The position numbers were made by a program, and so were the translations under genes. From assembly GCF_900112705.1 (NCBI RefSeq), contig NZ_FOMR01000013.1, positions 26,372 through 90,371 of the forward strand: a DNA stretch of 64,000 bases, read 5' to 3'. This DNA is from Lentibacillus persicus. GTDB taxonomy: Bacteria > Bacillota > Bacilli > Bacillales > Amphibacillaceae. The notes under the pieces were generated by a model. The model did no database searches. It saw only the letters and a list, made by a program, of their open reading frames with translations, and was not told the origin of the DNA. The stretch's first letter is position 1. Each line of letters starts with the position of its first letter. Shown here in pieces: positions 8,881-17,247 of the stretch.

Positions 8881-9012
8881 TCAGGATTCAGACACTTGTT
8901 GTCGAACCATCCAATCAATAAATTCGTACTCTTTTTTGGTTAAGGTACGATCCAACTTCTGCTCAAACTCTTTGAGCAGCCTTGTGCGGATTTTCTCGAC
9001 TTCTGTGATCAC
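8881..9012 (-). CDS. Small hypothetical protein (43 aa)
   Basis: GTG at 9012 is chosen because a perfect AGGAGG lies four bases before it; longer in-frame starts (ATG further upstream, TTG at 9075) lack such a site. The product is a helical charged peptide, with KIRTRLLKEFEQKLDRTL and EYEFIDWMVRQQ. It precedes sda with a gap of about 40 bases and may be co-transcribed. I do not recognise the family. It could be a small regulatory protein like its neighbour, but that is guesswork. Confidence 0.55.
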   Translation of the reverse strand: MITEVEKIRTRLLKEFEQKLDRTLTKKEYEFIDWMVRQQVSES

Positions 9013-9636
9013 TAATCCTCCTAGTGGCGTTTCTCCTAAATAATTGTTCATACGAATAATAACATATTTTCGCAAGGGGGTATTATTTCCTATGTTGGTC
9101 TTAGAACGCTATATTTACATTGTTCTGCTAACGGGCGATTTAATGGAATAAATGAAGCCATTAGGGGGAGGGAAAAACAAATCACTACCCGGCTAACTCG
9201 CTGGGTAGTGGTTTTGGTCTTGTCCACAATCTGTCAACGTTGCCCACGAAAATTCAACGGATTATACATGTTTGTATATATGCTAATTTAAGTTTTTGTT
9301 ACCTAAAATTGCCTGTTCAATGAGTTTATAAATAACATAGATAGGCCAACATTGCTTATTATTGGTACAATTAATATTTGCAAGATACAAATGCAGTGGG
9401 TAGCTTATTTAAATCTTGCAGAAGGGTATTTTATCATTTTTCGATTGATTTTTCCAGCAACGAAATTCTTTTAAAAAAATTTTATAAAACTCCTTGCGTT
9501 TTTCCCGAAACCATAGTAGACTATGTCTTAAGCAAATGAAATTGAAATTAGTAATACTTTACGATCTCTTTAACAAGTGGTGTAAGTATTTATGGTTCAA
9601 TTACTTTGCACAATTTGTATAAGGAGGTCATTTAAT
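9013..9636. other. Gene-free stretch with terminator and the csp leader
   Basis: No supported gene. A CACTACCC/GGGTAGTG hairpin (separate entry) lies at 9183-9210. The last 150 bases before csp are AT-rich and probably form the long untranslated leader typical of cold shock genes; its promoter was not fixed. Confidence 0.5.
9178..9216. terminator. Terminator-like hairpin
   Basis: Perfect 8-bp stem CACTACCC / GGGTAGTG with GTTTTGG on the right and A-rich sequence on the left; orientation uncertain. Confidence 0.6.
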
Positions 9637-9837
9637 ATGATGACTGGAACAGTAAAATGGTTTAACGCAGAAAAAGGCTTTGGATTTATTGAGCGCGAAG
9701 AAGGAGACGACGTATTCGTTCACTTCTCAGCAATCAACGCAGAAGGATTCAAAACACTTGAAGACGGTCAAAACGTTGAATTCGAAATTGTTGAAGGCAA
9801 CCGTGGACCGCAAGCTGCTAACGTATCAGCTGTATAA
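9637..9837 (+). CDS. Cold shock protein (CspA family)
   Basis: A 66-residue single cold-shock domain. The RNP1 motif KGFGFIE and RNP2 motif VFVHFSAI are both intact, and the start [13 protein letters not shown] is diagnostic. These proteins bind single-stranded RNA and DNA and act as RNA chaperones in the cytoplasm. ATG 9637 follows AAGGAGG at good spacing; the ATG at 9640 is an equal alternative. Monocistronic, with an intrinsic terminator. The long leader suggests post-transcriptional cold control as in other csp genes. Which csp paralogue it corresponds to cannot be told. Confidence 0.95.
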   Translation: MMTGTVKWFNAEKGFGFIEREEGDDVFVHFSAINAEGFKTLEDGQNVEFEIVEGNRGPQAANVSAV

Positions 9838-9854
9838 TCCATTAAAAAATTAAC

Positions 9855-9894
9855 AAAAAGGTTTATCTCATTTGTGAGGTAAGCCTTTTTTATT
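9855..9894 (+). terminator. Terminator of csp
   Basis: A 15-bp stem with G-U pairs (AAAAGGTTTATCTCA / TGAGGTAAGCCTTTT) around a TTTG loop, followed by T residues. Confidence 0.85.
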
Positions 9895-9923
9895 TGCTAT
9901 TATGGCGGACGGGAGGCGTTCAT

Positions 9924-10610
9924 GTGCCAAGCGAATTCGATTGGCATCAAGAGGCACAACTGCAGTGGGATAATCGTGCGGAATTCTGGAATGAACGGAG
10001 TATGGCAATGTGGGATACGGGAAGCAGGAAGGATATAGTCCCATTTATTAAAGAAAACCTGGAAAAAGGTAAAACAATTCTAGATGCTGGATGCGGCGAT
10101 GGTTATGGATCTTATAAACTTTCCCGGGCAGGATACGATGTGACTGGCGTGGATATTTCAGGCGAAATGATCAGGCGGGCAAATGAAATGCCTGTTCAAT
10201 CGTCTATGTCGTTTAAACAGGGGGATATTTCCAGTATGCCGATAACTGATAATAGTCAAGATGCCATTATGGCGATTAATGTCATTGAATGGACGGCATC
10301 CCCGGAAAAAGCATTAAAAGAATTTAGCCGGGTGCTGAAAAAAGACGGTTTACTTTTTGCCGGGATTCTAGGACCGACAGCTGGCCCCAGAGTGAATAGT
10401 TATCCGCGGCTTCAAGGTGAGACGACTATCTGCAATACGATTATGCCATGGGAATTTCAAACACTTGCTGCCGAAAATAAATTTAAATATGCCGATGGGT
10501 TCGGAGTGTATAAAAAAGATGTAAAAGAGCGTCACTATAAAGGCTTGCCACTGGATCTGCAGCAAGCTTTGACGTTTATGTGGGTTTTTATGCTGCGAAA
10601 GGCGGAATAA
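9924..10610 (+). CDS. Class I SAM-dependent methyltransferase
   Basis: GTG 9924 is preferred because GGGAGG lies seven bases upstream; product 228 residues. Motif I ILDAGCGDGYGS (about 50-61) and the acidic VTGVDIS (about 70-77) form the SAM-binding Rossmann core; GDISSMP and ALKEFSRVLKKDGLL continue the fold. The opening EFDWHQEAQLQWDNRAEFWN is typical of a conserved Bacilli family with unknown substrate. It heads a tight three-gene cluster with a small hypothetical gene and an acetyltransferase (gap 1 base, then overlap), so co-expression is likely. Confidence 0.85.
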   Translation: MPSEFDWHQEAQLQWDNRAEFWNERSMAMWDTGSRKDIVPFIKENLEKGKTILDAGCGDGYGSYKLSRAGYDVTGVDISGEMIRRANEMPVQSSMSFKQGDISSMPITDNSQDAIMAINVIEWTASPEKALKEFSRVLKKDGLLFAGILGPTAGPRVNSYPRLQGETTICNTIMPWEFQTLAAENKFKYADGFGVYKKDVKERHYKGLPLDLQQALTFMWVFMLRKAE

Positions 10611-10611
10611 G

Positions 10612-10944
10612 ATGGATAAAAATGAAATGGAACAAAAGGTAATTGAAAGCTACCAACAGGATGAAAAAATGATGATCCTCGTATACGCCCAGTGGTGCAT
10701 CAATCATAATATTGACCCAGTGGTATTATATGAGCAGGCATATCCTGGACAATTTGATAATCAAGCTTTAAAAGATGCCCTGGAATTAACGGTTTCCAAG
10801 CAGGAATCAGAGCATATTCCCAACGAGACAATACTTAATATTCTTCAAGTGTTTGGCAATAATGATCTCGCTTTTGTTGTCCAAGAGGAAATCGACAAAG
10901 CTGAGCGGAATGGCGGGAGAAGTCATGAGGGAGCGGACGATTAA
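10612..10944 (+). CDS. Conserved hypothetical protein
   Basis: A 110-residue acidic helical protein. WCINHNIDPVVLYEQAYP is a striking conserved-looking block, and the C-terminus is charged and probably disordered. Start one base after the methyltransferase stop; its stop overlaps the next ATG (TAATG), so it is translationally coupled on both sides. No function known to me. Confidence 0.7.
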   Translation: MDKNEMEQKVIESYQQDEKMMILVYAQWCINHNIDPVVLYEQAYPGQFDNQALKDALELTVSKQESEHIPNETILNILQVFGNNDLAFVVQEEIDKAERNGGRSHEGADD

Positions 10945-11393
10945 TGGATTGGTCTATAAAATCATTTCAGCAACTGTCAAATGACAATCTTTACGCGCTG
11001 CTGAAACTGCGAGTCGAGATTTTTGTCGTTGAGCAGGAATGTGCATATCCGGAGCTGGACGGTTATGATAAACAGGCGATTCATTACTTTTTAAAAAATG
11101 GTGATGAAATAGCGGCCAACGTGCGTATTTTGCCGGCCAATACGGTGTTTAATGAAGTCTCGATAGGCAGAGTGGCGGTGGCCAAAAAATACCGCGGCCG
11201 TGACTTTGGACGGCAGATTATGCGAAAAGCCATTGCTTATATTACGGATGAATGGCACGAAACCGTAATTAAGATTGAAGCACAGGAGCACCTCAAGAAG
11301 TTTTATACAGACTTGGGTTTCCGGCAAGTTTCCGAATCATATTTAGATGACGGCATCCCACATATTGATATGCTTTGGAAGAATTCGGATTGA
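10944..11393 (+). CDS. GNAT family N-acetyltransferase (ElaA-like)
   Basis: A 149-residue protein. LLKLRVEIFVVEQECAYPEL near the N-terminus and YDKQAIHYF match ElaA-type acetyltransferases. IGRVAVAKKYRGRDFGRQIM (about 74-93) is the acetyl-CoA binding motif A, and EAQEHLKKFYTDLGF forms motif B. It transfers an acetyl group from acetyl-CoA to an unknown amine. Start overlaps the previous stop by one base. Confidence 0.85.
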   Translation: MDWSIKSFQQLSNDNLYALLKLRVEIFVVEQECAYPELDGYDKQAIHYFLKNGDEIAANVRILPANTVFNEVSIGRVAVAKKYRGRDFGRQIMRKAIAYITDEWHETVIKIEAQEHLKKFYTDLGFRQVSESYLDDGIPHIDMLWKNSD

Positions 11394-11501
11394 TGCTGTT
11401 CTGCCGATTAACATGATATGGAAGTTGAAATGAAGTATCAATCATCCATATCGGCACATAGTATGATTAGCGATTCATTTTTAAAATGGAGGCTGACATC
11501 T

Positions 11502-12167
11502 ATGATGACAAGCGAGCAGCTTAAACAATGCAAAAACGCACTTGAGCAGCGACAAGATGAACTAATCGGGCAGGTAAAGGATCATTTTGGAAATTCATTA
11601 GAAATGACGAAGCAATCAGTGGATGAGCTGTCTAATTACGATAACCACCCCGGAGATATGGGCACAGAGATGTTTGAACGCGAAAAAGATATAGCACTGA
11701 ATGAACATGCCGAAACCGAGCTGGAGGATATTAACACGGCACTTCACGCAATTGCCGATGGCACATACGGGATCTGCACTGAATGCGGACGGGATATTCC
11801 GTTTGAGCGCTTGGAAGCCGTCCCGACAGCGGACCGCTGTTTTGACCATGCTAAAACCGGGGACGACATGGCACAAAGCGATCGACCAATTGAAGAAGGT
11901 GTTTTCAGCCCGAATATAAATCCTGATGAGGCAACAGATGAGGAACAGACCGGTTATGATGCAGAGGACGCGTGGCAGGAAGTTAGCCGTTATGGTACCT
12001 CGGAAACAGCATCCGATTTTTACGGCGACCGCGATAACTACGATGAAATGTACCCGAACAGCGATGAGAACGTCGGAAGCGTGACCGATGAGGAAAGCTT
12101 TTTAGCTGCTGACCGTGAAGGGAATTTCACCGGTGTGACGCCGAATCACAAAAAATATGAAGAATAG
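11502..12167 (+). CDS. TraR/DksA-type zinc-finger protein, YteA-like
   Basis: ATG 11502 (after AATGGAGGCTGACATCT) gives 221 residues. A coiled-coil N-terminus (about 1-85) is followed by CTECGRDIPFERLEAVPTA and C-F-D-H, a zinc finger with the pattern of YteA and DksA-like proteins. The long acidic C-terminal tail (about 130-221) is typical of the yteA group in spore formers, some of which are sporulation-associated. Interaction with RNA polymerase is possible from the DksA relation but not shown. The acidic tail fits a halotolerant host. Confidence 0.8.
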   Translation: MMTSEQLKQCKNALEQRQDELIGQVKDHFGNSLEMTKQSVDELSNYDNHPGDMGTEMFEREKDIALNEHAETELEDINTALHAIADGTYGICTECGRDIPFERLEAVPTADRCFDHAKTGDDMAQSDRPIEEGVFSPNINPDEATDEEQTGYDAEDAWQEVSRYGTSETASDFYGDRDNYDEMYPNSDENVGSVTDEESFLAADREGNFTGVTPNHKKYEE

Positions 12168-12229
12168 CATGCGAACATCAGCCTCTAGCTTGAACGAAGA
12201 GGTTGGGACATAACTTATATATCCAATAT

Positions 12230-12410
12230 AAAAGACGAACGATAATCAAGGTTAGCGGAGGAAATATGCGTAGACTCCTGCGGGAATAGAGGCATAGGTG
12301 AGACAACGAAGTGCCTTGGCACGAGTTGGCTCAACAGCCGCCCGCGGAAAGCGAAGCATATTTCCGGAGCGGTGTATCCCGCTTCCTTTCCTAGTAATCG
12401 TTCGTCTTTT
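12230..12410. repeat. Interspersed GC-rich element with 14-bp terminal inverted repeats
   Basis: Perfect ends AAAAGACGAACGAT (12230-12243) and ATCGTTCGTCTTTT (12397-12410) enclose an imperfect palindrome with CGGAGGAAATATGCGTAG on the left, GGCATAGGTGAGAC in the middle and CCGCCCGCGGAAAGCG on the right. Related cores occur at 21063-21502, 39393-39567 and 51013-51336. No open frame of note; likely a non-autonomous mobile element or a BIME-like repeat. Confidence 0.8.
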
Positions 12411-12443
12411 CATTTACTTTTAAACCTTTTTTCTCAGTCTCTT

Positions 12444-13241
12444 TTAAAATCCGCCGAACATGGTGTCCATCATGTTTCCGACGATTGACGTTACAAATGA
12501 TTGACTGAAGAATCCAAACGCCAGAACGATGATAATATTTAATCCGAGCAAAACATAAATGATGTCAAATCCTTCTGAAGGCTGCTCTAAAAGAATAAAT
12601 GCCGGAACAAAGAGAAGGAATCCGAGTATACTTATGACAATCGACAGACCAGCGAGCACCGGTATCCCAAGGATTGAAAAAATAAGTCCTGCTGCATATA
12701 AAAGAAGAAACGGAATGAGATAAGCGCCATATTTGGCTATGATGTCAGGAAATGAGAAAGCTTGGGCGGCCAATTTCGCCCCCGCAAACGTCAGCGACGC
12801 GATCAAGAGCTGCAGCAATATAAATGATATAAATGGCAGAATTAAACCATCAATAAGTGAAATGCTTCCGTAAAAATTAGCCGGGATACTATTGAACGCA
12901 ACAAAATAGCTGACCGAAAGCAACAAGGCCATTATGATAATTGTTGTAAGGCCGGAGATTGTATCTGTGTGATTTGCTTTTTTGGCCTCACTCGGCGTTT
13001 TGACCAGTGTTGTGAAAAAGTGACCAAAATCCTCTCCTGCCGTTTTTATTTTTTCCTGTAAATCCCTCGTTTTTGCTGTTTTTCCGGAATTGGCAGTAGC
13101 AGCATCATCGCTTTGTGAAGGCGTTTGTTCATGCTGCTGGCCTGTTACACCTTCATTCTTTTCTTCAACAGCCAATTGCGCACCGCAATTTGTGCAAAAC
13201 TTTCCTTCAGAAGTTTGCCTGCCGCATGACGGGCATACCAT
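12444..13241 (-). CDS. Zinc-ribbon membrane protein
   Basis: A 265-residue protein. CPSCGRQTSEGKFCTNCG at residues 3-20 is a zinc ribbon. A disordered linker (about 25-85) leads to five hydrophobic segments (about 98-116, 128-150, 165-190, 195-220 and 225-250), resembling Yip1-like membrane domains. The N-terminus is probably cytoplasmic. Function unknown; such proteins are often envelope-stress or secretion related. It lies downstream of htrB in the same direction but behind a terminator, so probably separately transcribed. Confidence 0.75.
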   Translation of the reverse strand: MVCPSCGRQTSEGKFCTNCGAQLAVEEKNEGVTGQQHEQTPSQSDDAATANSGKTAKTRDLQEKIKTAGEDFGHFFTTLVKTPSEAKKANHTDTISGLTTIIIMALLLSVSYFVAFNSIPANFYGSISLIDGLILPFISFILLQLLIASLTFAGAKLAAQAFSFPDIIAKYGAYLIPFLLLYAAGLIFSILGIPVLAGLSIVISILGFLLFVPAFILLEQPSEGFDIIYVLLGLNIIIVLAFGFFSQSFVTSIVGNMMDTMFGGF

Positions 13242-13320
13242 TCAATCACATCCTCTTATAAACCTTATAATAAAAGTATAAAGGCTTTTGTTGTATTTTT
13301 CATCACCTGAATATCCTAAC

Positions 13321-13358
13321 CTAAAAATAAAACCTGCAGCTTATATAAACTGCAGGCC
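13321..13358 (-). terminator. Terminator of htrB
   Basis: On the minus strand a GCCTGCAG/CTGCAGG stem is followed by TTTTATTTTT, about 25 bases past the htrB stop. Confidence 0.8.
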
Positions 13359-13380
13359 TCTAATCAGCAAATTGCTTTCT

Positions 13381-14715
13381 TTACTGAGACGGTTGTTCAC
13401 GTTCGGCGAGTTCGAGTGAAACAGCTTGAGCTTCACCATTGCGGTATATTTCAAGTTCAACTGTCTCGCCGGCTTCAGCTTCATTGTAAAGATATTTACG
13501 CAGATCAACGATTGATTTTACTTCATTGCCATTAATTTTGGTTATGACATCGAATTGCTGCAGGTCGGCTTCAGCTGCAGGTGATCCTTCTTCAGTCTGG
13601 GCAATTACCATACCGCCTTCCACACTTTCAGGGACTTGGACTTGATCCCTGTATTGCTGCGGTACTTGGCTTATTGATACAGAACTGATGCCAATAAATG
13701 GACGTGATACGGTGCCGTCTTTTTCCAATTGCTCAATAATTGGCATTGCGGTATCAATTGGAATCGCAAAGCCGATGCCTTCTACAGCTGTCTGGGCTAT
13801 TTTCATCGAATTGATGCCAATGACCTCTCCCTCGGAATTCACAAGGGCACCCCCGCTGTTGCCGGGGTTGATGGCTGCATCAGTCTGGAGAACTTCTGTT
13901 ACCCAGTCAGGCTGTCCGTCACCATTTGTATCCATATTAACGGAACGGTCGACGCCACTGATGATGCCCCTGGTCAACGTATTTGCAAATTCCATTCCGA
14001 GAGGATTACCGATTGCAATCGCTGTTTCGCCGACCTCGACATCACTTGAAGAACCAAGACTTGCGACGGTATCGATTTTGGATCCGTCAATTTTTAATAC
14101 AGCCAGGTCACTCAATTGATCTGTACCGAGCACTTCAGCATCAATCCGCTCGTCATTATTGAGTGCTACTTCAACTTCCTGGGCATCGGCAACAACGTGC
14201 TGGTTGGTTACAACATAAGCATCGCCATTTTCTTTTTTATAGATAATACCTGAACCTGTGCCGGATTCCGAGCTTTCTTGTTCCCATATGTTTGTCTGTT
14301 GTATGCGGGTGACCCCAACGACTGCTTTTGAGGCTTCTTCCATGTTAGAAGCGGTATCAGCATTGTCTGAGGCAATCGTTTCAGTAACTTCAGGTGTGTT
14401 GGATGATTGGTTGTCATTATTTTCATTTGAACTGCCATTAGAACCAGAGTTGGTTCCATCATTTGGTATAATATTTGTCGTAAATAACAACACGACTATG
14501 ACTGCTGAAACAATACCGCCGATTAAACCACTGAGCAAATTTCCGGGTTTTCTGTTGTTTGTTTTTTTATCCTGATTTGCTTGAGCGTTTTGTCTGGCTG
14601 TCTGTGCGATCCCGCCCTCTTCTGCAGAAGTTGTTTCACGATCTGACTGATTGTCCGGAAATTCCTGATTCATATTGTCTCTATTTTCATGATCGTTCTG
14701 ATTGTTATAATCCAT
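13381..14715 (-). CDS. htrB: HtrA-type serine protease with PDZ domain
   Basis: A 444-residue membrane-anchored protease. A polar, probably cytoplasmic N-terminus (1-57) precedes one span (about 59-79) and an Asn/Ser-rich extracellular linker. The trypsin-like domain shows the triad His173 (TNQHVV), Asp203 (SDLAVL) and Ser287 (GNSGG). A single PDZ domain occupies about 345-440. It degrades or refolds misfolded exported proteins. It is divergent from cssRS, the arrangement of B. subtilis htrB (yvtA), whose expression CssR activates. The upstream region contains TTTTCACC on this strand, similar to the octamer I recall for CssR targets. Confidence 0.9.
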   Translation of the reverse strand: MDYNNQNDHENRDNMNQEFPDNQSDRETTSAEEGGIAQTARQNAQANQDKKTNNRKPGNLLSGLIGGIVSAVIVVLLFTTNIIPNDGTNSGSNGSSNENNDNQSSNTPEVTETIASDNADTASNMEEASKAVVGVTRIQQTNIWEQESSESGTGSGIIYKKENGDAYVVTNQHVVADAQEVEVALNNDERIDAEVLGTDQLSDLAVLKIDGSKIDTVASLGSSSDVEVGETAIAIGNPLGMEFANTLTRGIISGVDRSVNMDTNGDGQPDWVTEVLQTDAAINPGNSGGALVNSEGEVIGINSMKIAQTAVEGIGFAIPIDTAMPIIEQLEKDGTVSRPFIGISSVSISQVPQQYRDQVQVPESVEGGMVIAQTEEGSPAAEADLQQFDVITKINGNEVKSIVDLRKYLYNEAEAGETVELEIYRNGEAQAVSLELAEREQPSQ

Positions 14716-14824
14716 GAATAATTCACCCCTTTACGTTATCATGTAGTCAACTCTTATTATATTGCCGTTACTTGGTAAGAATTTGGTGAAAATACGGCAA
14801 AAATGTGTAAATTGCATTCTTTTA

Positions 14825-14853
14825 TTGACATTCCCGGTACTTATTCATAATAA
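14825..14853 (+). promoter_or_regulatory. SigA-type promoter of cssRS
   Basis: TTGACA (14825-14830), 17-bp spacer, TAATAA (14848-14853), about 30 bases before the cssR start. A TTGCCGT/ACGGCAA inverted repeat lies just upstream, between the divergent genes. Confidence 0.65.
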
Positions 14854-14884
14854 TCATAACAAATAAATGATGGAGGCGTCCTTT

Positions 14885-15577
14885 GTGAAACATCATATCG
14901 GAGTCGTTGAAGATGACACGAATATCCAAAATATTGTTGAAGCTTACCTGAAAAAAGAAGGTTATGAGGCTACGGTAATGGCATCTGCAGAAGAAGCCTG
15001 GAAACTTTGGGAAACACGCCGGCCTGATATGTGGGTGCTGGATATCATGCTGCCCGGCATGGACGGTTATGAATTCTGCAAAAAAATTCGTCAGGAAAGT
15101 GATGTCCCGATTATTATAATTTCCGCAAAAGACGATGAAGTTGATAAAATCCTCGGGCTTGAACTGGGGGGCGATGATTATTTGACAAAACCTTTCAGCC
15201 CGCGAGAGCTTGTAGCAAGAGTCAAGCGTTTATTCAAACGTGCCAGTTCTCCTGCGGGAATCAGTCAAGAGGCAAATGAACATATTAAAGTTGATCAATT
15301 ACTCATTCATGAGACCGAACGCAGGATTTTTTGGCATGGAGAGGAGCTGGATGTAACAACGAAAGAATTTGATCTGCTTTTACTGTTGTCTAAAAATGTA
15401 AACAGAGCTTTTTCCCGTGAAGAGCTGCTGATAAAAATTTGGGGCGAAGATTATTTCGGCAGCGATCGCGCTGTAGATGACCTTGTTAAACGTATCCGGA
15501 AAAAAATGAGCGATCTCCCCTTGGAGACGGTATGGGGTTATGGTTACCGCCTGCGCAGTGAAGAGGAATCTTCATGA
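14885..15577 (+). CDS. cssR: Secretion-stress response regulator CssR
   Basis: GTG 14885 is chosen over ATG 14867 because GGAGG sits eight bases before it; 230 residues. The receiver domain has Asp53 (WVLDIMLPGMDGY) and the conserved Lys of TKPF. The C-terminal OmpR-type winged helix ends WGEDYFGSDRAVDDLVKRI and ETVWGYGYR, which closely matches CssR as I recall it. It is phosphorylated by the next gene product and should activate htrA/htrB genes. Its stop overlaps the kinase start (ATGA). Confidence 0.85.
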   Translation: MKHHIGVVEDDTNIQNIVEAYLKKEGYEATVMASAEEAWKLWETRRPDMWVLDIMLPGMDGYEFCKKIRQESDVPIIIISAKDDEVDKILGLELGGDDYLTKPFSPRELVARVKRLFKRASSPAGISQEANEHIKVDQLLIHETERRIFWHGEELDVTTKEFDLLLLLSKNVNRAFSREELLIKIWGEDYFGSDRAVDDLVKRIRKKMSDLPLETVWGYGYRLRSEEESS

Positions 15578-16893
15578 AACTTCAGTCCCAGCTAAATCTG
15601 GCTTTTACCGCTCTGCTGCTGGTCATCCTCACTGTCACAGGCTATGTCGTTTATTCATTAATCCTTGGCATGCTGATCGATAATGAGCGGACCGAATTAC
15701 AGCAAAAAGGAGAGCTGCTCGTCCAGGTGTTGAACCAGCAAGATGGATCGGTTGATAACATGGAGGAGTTCAGCACTTTTTTGCAGGAACAGGATCTGCA
15801 GTTGTTTCTTTATGACCGCAGTCAGGACCAGGTTATGTTGTCAACGATGCCCCAGCAGTTTGTCCGGAATTTTTCAGCTAACAATTATTTTGCCAATGAA
15901 CAGGAAGAATTATGGGAAGCTGGTAATCGTAAATTTGTAACCTCAAGGATACTAATTTATCCGGAGCGAACGGGGCTTGAATTGGTGTTGTTGACGCCAA
16001 TGACCGATCTGCATTCGGTCCAGCAGGATTTCTTTCAGCGGATGATTCTTGTTTTTATTATCGGGGGGATAGCGGCAATTTTGCTCAGCTATTTGTTGAC
16101 GAATAAATTAGTAACCCCACTGACAAAGTTGAAACATCAGCTGAAAATAATTGAGAAACGAAAATTTAATGAAATTGAACGCGTGAAAGCAACAGGTGAA
16201 ATTAAAGAAGTTGAACAGGGATTATATGATATGGCAACTGAGCTTGAAAGGTATATGAAATCCCAACAGGCGTTTTTCCAGAATGCGAGTCACGAATTGA
16301 AAACGCCGCTTATGACAATTCAGGGCTATGCAGAAGGGATCCGTGATGGTGTTTTTGACAATGATGACCGGGAAAAAGGGCTGGAAATGATGGTAACGGA
16401 AGTCAGCCGTTTGAAGACCATCATCAATGAAATGATTTTACTGGCAAAACTCGACAGTGAGCAGACGACGTACCAGCCTGAACAAATTAATGGAGCTGAA
16501 CTGATTGAACAGGTGTTGGACCGGGCTTTGCCGTTAGTGAGTGACAAAGGAATCGAATTGCATCATTCGGCGGATAAGCATAGCATCTTTTACGCTGATC
16601 AGGAAAAATTGCTGCGTGCGCTGTCGAATATCACCTTTAATGCGATCAGGCATGCCCGTTCGCAAGTGGCGATTAAAGCCGGGGAGAATATGATTACAAT
16701 TGAAGATGACGGGGAAGGGGTACCACAGGAGCTTATCCCGCATATTTTTCATCGGTTTGTTAAAGGTAAAACTGGAGAGACCGGTCTTGGGCTTGCAATT
16801 GCACGGGCAATTGTTGAGCAGTCCGGCGGCAAAATTACAGTGCAAGACTCAGAGCTTGGTGGCGCAAAGTTTATTATCACGTTTCACGAATAG
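15574..16893 (+). CDS. cssS: Secretion-stress sensor histidine kinase CssS
   Basis: A 439-residue kinase. Spans at about 10-32 and 150-172 bound an extracellular sensor of roughly 120 residues, followed by a HAMP linker. The H-box is NASHELKTPLMTIQGYAEGI and the ATP domain has the N-box ITFNAIRHA, the G1 box EDDGEGVP and FVKGKTGETGLGLAIA, where the KGKTGE stretch is CssS-like. It senses misfolded secreted proteins and phosphorylates CssR. Overlaps cssR by four bases. Confidence 0.85.
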   Translation: MKLQSQLNLAFTALLLVILTVTGYVVYSLILGMLIDNERTELQQKGELLVQVLNQQDGSVDNMEEFSTFLQEQDLQLFLYDRSQDQVMLSTMPQQFVRNFSANNYFANEQEELWEAGNRKFVTSRILIYPERTGLELVLLTPMTDLHSVQQDFFQRMILVFIIGGIAAILLSYLLTNKLVTPLTKLKHQLKIIEKRKFNEIERVKATGEIKEVEQGLYDMATELERYMKSQQAFFQNASHELKTPLMTIQGYAEGIRDGVFDNDDREKGLEMMVTEVSRLKTIINEMILLAKLDSEQTTYQPEQINGAELIEQVLDRALPLVSDKGIELHHSADKHSIFYADQEKLLRALSNITFNAIRHARSQVAIKAGENMITIEDDGEGVPQELIPHIFHRFVKGKTGETGLGLAIARAIVEQSGGKITVQDSELGGAKFIITFHE

Positions 16894-16949
16894 CATATCC
16901 ACTTTTCCCGGAACATGATGTTTCATATGGTGGAAACAGCGCTGTTTTG

Positions 16950-17096
16950 GCAGACCACGCGAAAGGGGAGCGGGACCAATCGAAATCCGGAGAGGACCAA
17001 CCGAAATCCGGTGAGCTTCACGCTAAATGTGAAGTGGACCACGCGGAATCCGCCGCACATCACGCGATATTGGTTCGTCCCCACGTGACTAAAGAC
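16950..17096. repeat. Degenerate 21-bp tandem array (7 units)
   Basis: Seven consecutive units start at 16950 and every 21 bases after. Most carry GACCAC or GACCAA followed by a GCGAAA or CCGAAA-like segment, diverging towards the 3' end. No ribosome site fits a real gene, although the 21-base period keeps frames open on both strands. Confidence 0.7.
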
Positions 17097-17172
17097 GTTT
17101 GCCGGGCGTGTCGCGCACCCGGGGGACTCATACACCATAACAAAACACATAAAAGTCTGGGAAAAGCCTTCG

Positions 17173-17201
17173 TTGCACGAAATTTAGCTTTGTGATACAA
17201 T
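17173..17201 (+). promoter_or_regulatory. Promoter of typA
   Basis: TTGCAC (17173-17178), 17-bp spacer, TACAAT (17196-17201), 46 bases before the typA start. Confidence 0.7.
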
Positions 17202-17247
17202 TGGATAGTTTTGAGTCATTCTTAAATGATAGAGGAGCGTACTTTTT

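Noticed and set aside
9592..9636. Longer csp start at 9592
   Set aside because: The extension is not csp-like and AAGGAGG points to ATG 9637.
16947..17195. 82-codon open frame with heptad-like repeats before typA, and a matching frame on the minus strand
   Set aside because: Open only because the DNA repeats every 21 bases; no ribosome site on either strand.
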